DNA of 5,090 nucleotides from Spirochaetaceae bacterium (GTDB lineage: Bacteria; Spirochaetota; Spirochaetia; B11-G9), in NCBI GenBank assembly GCA_030600745.1, contig JAUVLL010000254.1:1-5090 (forward strand). Reading direction: 5' to 3'. Each line of letters opens with the position of its first letter. Position 1 is the first letter of the stretch. The notes beneath the pieces are model-generated. The model ran no database searches and was not told where the DNA came from. It saw only the letters and a program-made list of their open reading frames with translations. Of the stretch, positions 1 through 5,090 are shown in pieces. The position numbers were made by a program, and so were the translations under genes.

Positions 1-777
1 GGTGATCTTGAAGTAAGAGTCAATATTAAGCGTCAGGACGAATTAGGTGACCTGGCAGCAGGGTTTAATTCAATGACAGAATCTCTTCAGAAGGCGGAAA
101 ACTGGAAAAGACAGATAATTGCAGATTCTGCCCATGAGCTAAGAACCCCTGTTTCACTTATTCAGGGGCATCTTGAGATGATGCTGGAGGGTGTCTATCC
201 TATAAACAGGGAAGGAATTAAAACTATCTTTGATGAAACAGTTCTACTTACATCCCTGATTTCAGAGCTCCAGGAACTCTCCAGTGTAGAAGCAGGACAA
301 ACAACTCTTACAATGGAAAAGTTATCTTTGAAAGAAGTAATAGAGTCTGTAAAAAATACATTCAAAGCCAGGCTGGATGAAAAGAATATAGCTTTTAATA
401 TTAAAATAGATTCCAATCTTCCGGAAGTAGCGGGGGACAGGCAGAAGCTATATCAGGTTTTACTGAATATTGTTTCCAATTCTCTGAAGTTTACACAATC
501 CGGAGGTTTAATCAGCATTACAGTCTGGAGTGAAAAAACTTCCGGTAATGTGTTCATAGCTGTTGAAGATTCAGGTCCTGGTATTCCTCTGGAAGAGAGA
601 TCAAAAATATTTGATAGATTCTACCGTATTGACAAACACCGTAACAGAGACAGCGGCGGATCAGGTCTGGGACTCGCAATCAGCAGTGAGATACTGGCAC
701 GTCATGGTGGTACAATTAAAGCGGTAGATCCACTATCAGGAAAAGGAACCCGTATACTGATAACACTCCCGGTCTAA
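1..777 (+). CDS. Sensor histidine kinase, C-terminal part (HAMP-HisKA-HATPase_c), 5' truncated
   Basis: The reading frame is open from the first base to TAA at 775-777, giving 258 visible residues; the start, sensor domain and membrane segments lie outside the window. Residues 1 to about 35 look like the end of a HAMP linker (DELGDLAAGFNSM). The HisKA H-box is ADSAHELRTP, with the phospho-accepting histidine at visible residue 45 (codon 133-135). The ATPase domain has an N-box (LLNIVSNSLKFT, Asn156 and Asn160), a G1 box (EDSGPG, Asp190), an F-box (IFDRFYRID) and a G2 box (GGSGLGLA, about 219-226). All motifs needed for autophosphorylation are present, so the visible part looks functional. By family knowledge it is an inner-membrane kinase that phosphorylates a response regulator, whose gene is probably upstream outside the window. 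The signal sensed cannot be inferred. An internal ATG at 73 lies inside the HAMP segment and is not the true start. Confidence 0.95.
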   Translation, partial: GDLEVRVNIKRQDELGDLAAGFNSMTESLQKAENWKRQIIADSAHELRTPVSLIQGHLEMMLEGVYPINREGIKTIFDETVLLTSLISELQELSSVEAGQTTLTMEKLSLKEVIESVKNTFKARLDEKNIAFNIKIDSNLPEVAGDRQKLYQVLLNIVSNSLKFTQSGGLISITVWSEKTSGNVFIAVEDSGPGIPLEERSKIFDRFYRIDKHRNRDSGGSGLGLAISSEILARHGGTIKAVDPLSGKGTRILITLPV

Positions 778-821
778 TTGAAGATTCTAAAATTTTTCAT
801 TATTCATTTTTTAGTGAACTC

Positions 822-850
822 TTGACTATATAGCTGTTTAGCTGTAAAAA
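822..850 (+). promoter_or_regulatory. Putative sigma-70-type promoter of the NDK-like gene
   Basis: A TTGACT -35 element (822-827) is separated by exactly 17 bp from a TAAAAA -10 element (845-850), giving 5/6 and 4/6 consensus matches. It lies 48 bp before the ATG at 899 in the 121-bp gap after the kinase stop codon. The spacer contains a direct repeat, TAGCTGT at 831-837 and 839-845. No clear intrinsic terminator for the kinase gene is visible in this gap, so read-through from upstream is also possible. Prediction is from sequence only. Confidence 0.5.
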
Positions 851-898
851 GTTACTTTCAGCAGTCAAATAACAATCTAATATCAATGGCAGGTAATA

Positions 899-2092
899 AT
901 GAAAGAAGAACTATCCTATATGCTGGTAACTCCATATACTCTAAGTAAAAGCAGAACAGGTGGTGTAATGGCCCGGCTTTTATCCAGAATAGATCTGGAA
1001 TTTGTTGGTGCCCAGGTTTTCTCACCATCCACAGAGATGGTGGATGCTTATGCTGATTCTATAGAAAAAAATAGTTCGAAGGATGATAAAAAAACAACTG
1101 ACCTTCTGGCTGATTATGTCCGGACAAGATTTGTTTCTTCTGATAATAAACGCAGAAGAGTAATGTTGATGCTTTTCAAGGGCGAAAATGCTGCAGCAAA
1201 GCTTTCAAATATTTCAGGTGTTCTTAACTATAAAAAAATAAGTATTGAATCTATTACCGGAGAGACAATAAGAGATACCTATGCTGACTTAGTAATGTCT
1301 CCGGATAATCCTGATGAAGTTCAGTATTTTGAGCCTGCTGTCTTTTCTGAAAGAACAAAGGGAAGTGCAGCGATTAACATGAGAATTTTTGCAGATTTTT
1401 TAGAAAATGAACAGGCGATTGTAGAGAATATGAATTACAAAGATCCTTCAAAAATTGAACGAACTCTTGTAATTATTAAACCTGACAACTGGAAATATGC
1501 AAGCTCTAAACCAGGTACAATTATTGATATGTTTTCAAGAACCGGTTTAAGGCTTATTGGTTGTAAAATACAGCAGATGTCTGTAGCTCAGGGGTTGGAA
1601 TTTTATGGACCTGTAGAAGATGTTCTTGTAGAAAAATTAGGTCCTGTTTTGGGTAAAAAAGGAAAAGAAGTTCTTGAGAAAGAGTTTGATATTGAGCTTT
1701 CTGATGATTCTTTAAAGAAAATTACTGATTCCTTTGGTGCAGAATATGCAATCGATCAGTTCCATCAGATTATTGAGTTTATGACGGGTACAAAGCCCCC
1801 GGAATGCCCGAAAGAAGAATTGAGAAAACCTGGTAAGGTCAAAAGTATGGTTTTAATCTATGAGGGTGTAGATGCTGTTAATAAGATTCGTGATGTACTA
1901 GGCCCTACAGATCCGACCAAGGCTCCCGGAGGAACCATTAGAAGGGAATTCGGCAGCAATATTATGGTAAATACAGCCCATGCATCTGATTCTTCTGATA
2001 ATTGCAGGCGGGAGATGGGAATTGTTCGTATAATGGATAATAATTGTTATTCTCTTATGAAAGATTATCTACTGAATTCGCATCCGCAATAA
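899..2092 (+). CDS. Tandem nucleoside-diphosphate kinase-like protein (degenerate N-terminal plus intact C-terminal NDK domain)
   Basis: A 397-residue protein, well over twice the usual NDK length of about 140-150. The C-terminal half (about 187-378) starts with the NDK signature RTLVIIKPD. It keeps the counterparts of human NDPK residues Lys12 (K194), Arg88 (R331), Thr94 (T337), Arg105 (R348), Asn115 (N358), Ser120 (S363) and Glu129 (E372). The catalytic phospho-histidine is H361 in VNTAHASDS. It should therefore transfer the gamma-phosphate between nucleoside tri- and diphosphates in the cytoplasm. The N-terminal half (about 5-175) repeats the fold pattern (YMLVTPYTLSKSRTGGVMARLL, MLMLFKGENAA, GETIRDTYADLV). 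There the KPD lysine is replaced by threonine (T11), and no HxSDS motif follows, so it is probably a non-catalytic pseudo-domain. The active half also carries insertions of about 43 and 14 residues relative to canonical NDK. The start is supported by a modest GCAGG at 889-893, 5 bp from the ATG. The 3' end overlaps queH on the opposite strand by 28 bp. An NDK-like domain with a role other than nucleotide balance is possible. Confidence 0.85.
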   Translation: MKEELSYMLVTPYTLSKSRTGGVMARLLSRIDLEFVGAQVFSPSTEMVDAYADSIEKNSSKDDKKTTDLLADYVRTRFVSSDNKRRRVMLMLFKGENAAAKLSNISGVLNYKKISIESITGETIRDTYADLVMSPDNPDEVQYFEPAVFSERTKGSAAINMRIFADFLENEQAIVENMNYKDPSKIERTLVIIKPDNWKYASSKPGTIIDMFSRTGLRLIGCKIQQMSVAQGLEFYGPVEDVLVEKLGPVLGKKGKEVLEKEFDIELSDDSLKKITDSFGAEYAIDQFHQIIEFMTGTKPPECPKEELRKPGKVKSMVLIYEGVDAVNKIRDVLGPTDPTKAPGGTIRREFGSNIMVNTAHASDSSDNCRREMGIVRIMDNNCYSLMKDYLLNSHPQ

Positions 2093-2586
2093 TTTTGACG
2101 ATACAATCCGTATTCCCTGCTAAGCTCAACACTTCTATTGAATCCGTTTTTCTTTTTGAAGTTATACTCAATAAATCCCGGGAATACGGATGCAATATTA
2201 AAAATTACTTTTGAATTTTTATACGGACCAAGGGTAAGGGTTGTAGTAAAGGCAGTAAATCCCAGTTCCTTTGCTTTATCAGCTGTTCGTCTTAAATTAA
2301 ATTCGAAACAAAGGCTGCATCTGCTTCCGCCTTCCGGTTCTTTTTCGTATCCTTTAACATACTTTCTCCACTGTTTATGATCCCATGAGTCTGTAATCAG
2401 TGGAACCTTCCAGATAACTGCCAGCTTTTCTGCAGAATCCAATCTTTTCAAGTATTCTGTTTCGGGATATATATTTGAGTTGGAATAAAAGAGAGTTATA
2501 TCCCATCCCTCATTAATGAGCCTTTCTCCCGATGTAGAAGCACAAGGTGCACAGCAAGTATGTAGTAAAATAGATTTTTTCTTCAT
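2065..2586 (-). CDS. queH: Epoxyqueuosine reductase QueH (DUF208 family)
   Basis: A 173-residue cytoplasmic enzyme that reduces epoxyqueuosine to queuosine in tRNA anticodons (GUN anticodons: Asp, Asn, His, Tyr), a non-homologous replacement for QueG. The sequence shows the family motifs in order: LLHTCCAPC (Cys11, Cys12, Cys15), FYSNSNIYP (33-41), RCSLCFEFNLRR (Cys90, Cys93), FTTTLTLGPYKNS (113-125), and RSVELSREYGLYRQNYCGC near the end (Cys167, Cys169). The cysteines are those expected for [4Fe-4S] and metal binding. The length is at the short end of the family but no motif is missing. The ATG (complement of 2584-2586) has an AAAGGGA at 2597-2603 on the minus strand, about 10 nt upstream. 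It is transcribed divergently from the ilv leader and convergently with the NDK-like gene, overlapping it by 28 bp. No other queuosine genes are visible in this window. Confidence 0.93.
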   Translation of the reverse strand: MKKKSILLHTCCAPCASTSGERLINEGWDITLFYSNSNIYPETEYLKRLDSAEKLAVIWKVPLITDSWDHKQWRKYVKGYEKEPEGGSRCSLCFEFNLRRTADKAKELGFTAFTTTLTLGPYKNSKVIFNIASVFPGFIEYNFKKKNGFNRSVELSREYGLYRQNYCGCEFSR

Positions 2587-2619
2587 AGGACTTCATTCCC
2601 TTTAGTTTTAAACAAGCTC

Positions 2620-2648
2620 TTGACTAATAATTGATCTGATCGTAGACT
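2620..2648 (+). promoter_or_regulatory. Putative promoter of the ilv leader/operon
   Basis: TTGACT (2620-2625), a 17-bp spacer and TAGACT (2643-2648) match the consensus at 5/6 and 4/6. The -35 region shares the 10-mer CTCTTGACTA with the promoter-like site upstream of the NDK-like gene (820-829). Transcription would start near 2654-2656, only a few bases before the leader peptide ATG at 2659. The -10 overlaps an 11-bp palindrome (GTAGA C TCTAC, 2642-2652) that may be chance. The placement ahead of the leader peptide and attenuator supports the call. Confidence 0.5.
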
Positions 2649-2658
2649 CTACCACGAT

Positions 2659-2769
2659 ATGGTCGAGAAAATATACTGTTTTAACAACAACATTAACATA
2701 CTATCCTCATTTGTCGTGGCTCTGGAAGTGGTCCTGGCTTTTTCTTTTCGGAATGCCGGCAGTATGTAG
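2659..2769 (+). CDS. ilv operon leader peptide (Val/Leu/Ile-rich attenuator peptide)
   Basis: A 36-codon open frame from ATG 2659 to TAG 2767-2769, between the putative promoter and the terminator that precedes ilvB. Eleven of 36 residues are branched-chain: V2, I5, I12, I14, L15, V19, V20, L22, V24, V25 and L26. The control run VVALEVVLA lies at residues 19-27 (2713-2739). All five valines use GTC or GTG, whereas 10 of 13 valines in ilvN use GTT or GTA. This arrangement matches leader peptides of attenuated ilv operons (compare the valine/leucine-rich leader of E. coli ilvBN), in which ribosome stalling at scarce Val- or Leu-tRNA controls termination. No Shine-Dalgarno sequence precedes the ATG, and if the predicted promoter is right the mRNA would be almost leaderless. 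The peptide itself probably has no function after synthesis. Frame, composition and position agree well, but expression is inferred. Confidence 0.72.
   Translation: MVEKIYCFNNNINILSSFVVALEVVLAFSFRNAGSM
2734..2759 (+). promoter_or_regulatory. Possible 1:2 (pause-type) stem of the ilv attenuator
   Basis: CTGGC (2734-2738) can pair with GCCGG (2755-2759), including one G-U pair, around a 16-nt loop. The left arm lies in the last Leu and Ala codons of the Val/Leu control run. A ribosome stalled there would mask it and free the right-hand segment for the antiterminator. The stem is short and was drawn by eye, so it is the weakest of the three pairings. Confidence 0.4.
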
Positions 2770-2797
2770 GGTAAACCTTAGAGTTTTTTACCTGCTG
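2757..2797 (+). promoter_or_regulatory. Putative antiterminator (2:3 pairing) of the ilv attenuator
   Basis: CGGCAG (2757-2762) can pair with CTGCTG (2792-2797), with one G-U pair. The helix continues across a bulge on the left strand (2763-2770) with GTAAA (2771-2775) pairing to TTTAC (2787-2791). The right strand uses the left arm of the terminator, so the two structures exclude each other. The left strand spans the leader stop codon (2767-2769), so a ribosome that reaches the stop would block it and let the terminator form. Derived by hand; no energy was calculated. Confidence 0.5.
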
Positions 2798-2821
2798 TCT
2801 GGTGACAGCAGGTTTTTTTTT
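2790..2821 (+). terminator. Intrinsic terminator in the ilvB leader (attenuator 3:4 hairpin)
   Basis: A perfect 10-bp stem, ACCTGCTGTC (2790-2799) with GACAGCAGGT (2804-2813), has the 4-nt loop TGGT and leads into nine T (2813-2821). It ends 21 bp after the start of the downstream helix arm and 53 bp before the ilvB GTG. It cannot be the end of queH, which points the other way, so its role must be to stop transcripts coming from the ilv promoter before ilvB. That is the defining layout of an attenuator. Confidence 0.92.
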
Positions 2822-2864
2822 GTGTACACATTTTGGTGCACCGATTTTTTGACATGGAAGTAAT

Positions 2865-2870
2865 GGAGGG
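2865..2870 (+). promoter_or_regulatory. ilvB Shine-Dalgarno site that decides the GTG start
   Basis: GGAGGG (2865-2870) lies 4 nt before GTG 2875, ideal spacing. The earlier in-frame candidates, TTG 2833, ATG 2854 and ATG 2863, have no well-spaced ribosome binding site. TTG 2833 would also begin only 11 nt after the terminator T-run. Confidence 0.8.
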
Positions 2871-2874
2871 AAAA

Positions 2875-4548
2875 GTGAAAAAAGGTAGAAGTACAGGGGC
2901 GAAATCTCTGGTAAAAACCCTTGAAAGGATGGGGGTAGAGGTTATCTTCGGGTATCCCGGAGGAGCAAATCTTCCTATTTACGGGGCTCTTAAGGGCTCA
3001 TCCATTAGGCATATTCTTGCCAGGCACGAACAGGGTGCTGCCCATATGGCAGATGCTTATGCCCGGGTGACAGGAAAGGTTGGTGTATGTCTTGCAACCA
3101 GTGGCCCAGGTGCTACAAACCTTGTTACCGGATTGGCAACAGCATTCATGGATTCATCACCTGTTGTTGCAATCACCGGACAGGTTCCTACTTCAATGAT
3201 TGGAAATGATGCTTTTCAGGAAGTTGATATTACCGGTATTACTATTCCGATAACCAAGCATAACTATCTTTTGCAGAATGCAGCGGAAATAGGTCCAACA
3301 GTAGAGGAAGCTTTTTTTCTTGCCGCAACAGGAAGGAAGGGCCCTGTTCTAATTGATCTTCCTAAAGATGTACTTTCTTCCGAATTCAGCTTGAGTGAGG
3401 AGAAAAAACACAATCTTGAAGGATATAACCCAACTTTAAAAGGACATCCCGGACAGATAAAAAAAGCAGCTTCACTGATAAACGATGCGGATAGACCTGT
3501 AATAATAGCAGGTGGCGGGGTTTTCCATTCTGATGCCTTTACGGTATTGCAGAATTTTGTAGAGAAATCGGGGATTCCATTTGTACACACATTGATGGGA
3601 AAATCTTCAATCGACTCTGACCATAATCTAAATTTTGGTATGTATGGATATCACGGGAAGGTAGCTGCAAACACAGCAGTAACAAAAGCTGATTTAATTA
3701 TAGCTATTGGAACCAGGTTCGGTGACCGGTCTACAGGCCCTCTTGCTACTTATGCACGGGATGCTAAAATTATACATATTGATATTGATCCGGCTGAGAT
3801 AAGTAAGAATGTATCAGTTTTTATACCTATCGTTGGAAATGCCAAAGATGTTCTTCCAAAATTATCAGAAATGGTAAATACAAAAAAACCTGGGGAATGG
3901 GTATCCTTCCTGAAGAAAACAGAAGAAGAGCATCCTTTGCGGGCCGGGGGTAAAGAAATATCCGTTCCTGCGGCTCTTGAAGTAGTAAAAAAGGTGGTAA
4001 AGGACCCGATTATTGTTACAGATGTCGGTAGGCATCAGATATTTGCCGCTCTTTATTCAGATGTACGATCAGGGAGAACTTTTATTACTTCCGGCGGGCT
4101 GGGAACCATGGGTTTTGGAATGCCTGCAGCTGTGGGGGCAAAAGTCGGGGCTCAGTCACTGGATAAAAACAGACCGGTAGTTTTAATAGCCGGTGATGGT
4201 GGGTTCACCATGACCTGTCAGGAGATTATCACTGCTGTAGAAGAAAAATTAGATCTGATTTTAGTTGTACTTAATGATTCCAGTCTTGGTATGATAGCAC
4301 AGCTTCAGGATGAGTTTTATGATGGAAAATTTAACATTGCAAATTTAGGACATTTTGTTAAGTTCGACAAACTGGCAATAAGCATGGGTGCTAAAGGATA
4401 TCGTACTGAGACTACCAATGAGTTTGAAAATGCTGTTATAGATGCACAGAAATCTGGCGGTGTCTGTGTAATTGACTGTATTATTAAAGAAGATGCTCAT
4501 GTTTACCCTATGGTCAAAGGTTCAGATCTTCTGGATCTTGTGGAATAA
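2875..4548 (+). CDS. ilvB: Acetolactate synthase, large (catalytic) subunit
   Basis: A 557-residue thiamine-diphosphate enzyme catalysing the first common step of valine, leucine and isoleucine synthesis: two pyruvates to acetolactate, or pyruvate plus 2-oxobutyrate to acetohydroxybutyrate. It has the three domains of the family: N-terminal PYR domain (FGYPGG; catalytic Glu52 in RHEQGAAHMADAYAR; DAFQEVDITG; TKHN), central FAD-binding domain (GTRFGDRSTG from about 279; HIDIDPAEI from 301) and C-terminal PP domain (GGLGTMGFGMPAA from about 407; cofactor motif GDG 440-442 to N467-D468). Length and motif order are normal. The GTG start at 2875 is chosen for its GGAGGG site and because it gives the usual short N-terminus; a longer frame opens at TTG 2833. 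At the position of the conserved tryptophan in the LGMxxQWQxxFY motif it has Leu477. The gene lies 53 bp after the attenuator terminator and 20 bp before ilvN. Acetolactate synthase, rather than another ThDP enzyme, is strongly supported by the adjacent small subunit. Confidence 0.96.
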   Translation: MKKGRSTGAKSLVKTLERMGVEVIFGYPGGANLPIYGALKGSSIRHILARHEQGAAHMADAYARVTGKVGVCLATSGPGATNLVTGLATAFMDSSPVVAITGQVPTSMIGNDAFQEVDITGITIPITKHNYLLQNAAEIGPTVEEAFFLAATGRKGPVLIDLPKDVLSSEFSLSEEKKHNLEGYNPTLKGHPGQIKKAASLINDADRPVIIAGGGVFHSDAFTVLQNFVEKSGIPFVHTLMGKSSIDSDHNLNFGMYGYHGKVAANTAVTKADLIIAIGTRFGDRSTGPLATYARDAKIIHIDIDPAEISKNVSVFIPIVGNAKDVLPKLSEMVNTKKPGEWVSFLKKTEEEHPLRAGGKEISVPAALEVVKKVVKDPIIVTDVGRHQIFAALYSDVRSGRTFITSGGLGTMGFGMPAAVGAKVGAQSLDKNRPVVLIAGDGGFTMTCQEIITAVEEKLDLILVVLNDSSLGMIAQLQDEFYDGKFNIANLGHFVKFDKLAISMGAKGYRTETTNEFENAVIDAQKSGGVCVIDCIIKEDAHVYPMVKGSDLLDLVE

Positions 4549-4556
4549 ATGATAAT

Positions 4557-4563
4557 AAGGAGG
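4557..4563 (+). promoter_or_regulatory. ilvN ribosome binding site
   Basis: AAGGAGG is a near-perfect Shine-Dalgarno sequence 5 nt before ATG 4569, in the 20-bp gap after the ilvB stop. It fixes the ilvN start and indicates strong independent initiation on the shared mRNA. Confidence 0.9.
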
Positions 4564-4568
4564 ACTAA

Positions 4569-5057
4569 ATGAAACATACAATATCAATACTCTGTGATAA
4601 TAAATCAGGAGTAATGACCCGAATATCAGGACTGTTTTCCCGTAGAGGGTTTAATATTGAAAGCCTTACAGTTGGAACAACCGAAATGGAAGGGAAAAGC
4701 AGATTTACTATAGTTGTCCAGGGAGATGATTCTGTTCTGGAGCAGATTAGAAAACAGCTGCAGAAGCTTGTTCATGTAATAAAGGTGTGGGATATAAAAA
4801 ATGAGAATATTATTGAACGGGAGCATTCATTAATAAAAATTCAGGTTAATCCCGACAAACGATCAGAGATTTTGCAGATAATAACTGCGGCAGAAGCGCG
4901 TATATTGGATTCCACCGGTAGTTACTGGACACTGGAAGTTACGGGAAGTACGGCTTCTGTCAGCAGTGCCATTAGCCTTCTGTCTGAGTATAACATTGTT
5001 GAGTCCATACGAACCGGCCGGATTGCTCTTGAGCGGGGAGTTGGGCAGAATAAATAA
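4569..5057 (+). CDS. ilvN: Acetolactate synthase, small (regulatory) subunit
   Basis: A 162-residue protein, the usual length for the regulatory subunit (also named ilvH). It binds the large subunit, raises its activity and confers feedback inhibition by valine. The N-terminal ACT domain (about 2-75) has the family hallmarks HTISILCDNKSGV, ISGLFSRRGFNIESLTVG and LEQIRKQLQKLVHVIKV. Asn11, Gly14 and Asn29 fall at the same numbers as in E. coli IlvH; Gly14 and its surroundings form the effector site there, so valine sensitivity is likely. The C-terminal domain (about 80-160) includes IEREHSLIKIQV and the closing VESIRTGRIALERG. It is translated from its own strong ribosome binding site immediately after ilvB. 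No terminator follows its TAA, suggesting that the operon continues. Confidence 0.96.
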   Translation: MKHTISILCDNKSGVMTRISGLFSRRGFNIESLTVGTTEMEGKSRFTIVVQGDDSVLEQIRKQLQKLVHVIKVWDIKNENIIEREHSLIKIQVNPDKRSEILQIITAAEARILDSTGSYWTLEVTGSTASVSSAISLLSEYNIVESIRTGRIALERGVGQNK

Positions 5058-5060
5058 AGA

Positions 5061-5090
5061 ATGGAAAAATATGATTGTAGGGACGTACTG
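5061..5090 (+). CDS. Possible start of a downstream operon gene (unidentified, cut by window edge)
   Basis: ATG at 5061, 3 bp after the ilvN stop, opens a frame of ten codons (MEKYDCRDVL) that is still open at the window end. No strong Shine-Dalgarno sequence precedes it; only a weak AAAGA at 5056-5060 abuts the start. An alternative ATG at 5071 in another frame is also open, so neither start is secure. The fragment is too short to name. Its position in an ilv operon would suit another branched-chain gene, but that is inference from context. Confidence 0.35.
   Translation, partial: MEKYDCRDVL

Noticed and set aside
841..862. Hairpin GCTG/CAGC with AAA/TTT before the NDK-like gene as a terminator for the kinase
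   Set aside because: The stem is short with a bulge and is not followed by a T-run, so it does not meet the pattern of an intrinsic terminator.
886..888. ATG upstream of the NDK-like gene as an alternative start
   Set aside because: It is 13 bp before the chosen start and therefore out of frame.
2138..2380. 80-residue open frame on the plus strand inside queH
   Set aside because: It lies wholly antisense to a well-supported gene, has no ribosome binding site and shows no recognisable motifs.
2642..2652. Palindrome GTAGA-C-TCTAC overlapping the ilv -10 as a repressor operator
   Set aside because: Five-bp arms are expected by chance at this frequency, and no second copy is seen nearby.
2659..2832. 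T-box riboswitch as the ilvB regulator
   Set aside because: No T-box sequence resembling AGGGTGGNACCGCG and no Stem I or specifier architecture is visible in the short leader. The Val/Leu-rich frame explains the terminator better.
2849..2854. Perfect -35 hexamer TTGACA just upstream of ilvB
   Set aside because: The 17-bp-spaced position (2872-2877) reads AAAGTG, and a start there would lie inside the gene. It is probably a chance match in the leader.

Overview
This 5.1 kb window looks like ordinary bacterial chromosome. It carries the 3' end of a sensor histidine kinase gene, a double-length nucleoside-diphosphate-kinase-like gene, a convergent queH gene, and the start of a branched-chain amino acid operon (ilvB-ilvN, with a possible third gene beginning at the right edge). 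There are no tRNA or rRNA genes, insertion sequences, CRISPR arrays or phage genes. Base composition is moderately AT-rich and even throughout. No marker gene fixes the taxon. The long tandem NDK-like protein resembles spirochaete proteins as far as I remember, so Spirochaetota is a tentative guess that needs a database search.

Layout. 1-777 (+): HAMP-HisKA-HATPase_c part of a membrane histidine kinase, cut by the left edge. 778-898: intergenic, with a plausible sigma-70-type promoter (TTGACT, 17 bp, TAAAAA) for the next gene. 899-2092 (+): a 397-residue protein with two NDK-like halves, in which only the second keeps the catalytic histidine and nucleotide-binding residues. 2065-2586 (-): queH, epoxyqueuosine reductase, overlapping the NDK-like gene tail-to-tail by 28 bp. 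2587-2874: the divergent queH/ilv intergenic region, which contains the most informative non-coding signal in the window. 2875-4548 (+) ilvB and 4569-5057 (+) ilvN are the large and small subunits of acetolactate synthase. A short open frame begins at 5061 and runs off the window.

The ilv leader reads as a complete ribosome-mediated transcription attenuator. A promoter-like sequence (2620-2648) precedes a 36-codon open frame (2659-2769) with a dense Val/Leu run (VVALEVVLA). This is followed by a strong intrinsic terminator (perfect 10-bp stem plus nine T) that ends 53 bp before the ilvB start codon. Two alternative pairings can be drawn: a 1:2 stem overlapping the Val/Leu codons, and a 2:3 antiterminator that uses the left arm of the terminator. 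Stalling at Val/Leu codons would favour the antiterminator, and translation to the leader stop codon would favour the terminator. IlvN keeps the residues associated with valine feedback in E. coli IlvH, so the pathway may be controlled by end product at both transcription and enzyme level. I see no wholly novel system. The attenuator and the NDK/pseudo-NDK fusion are the items worth following up.
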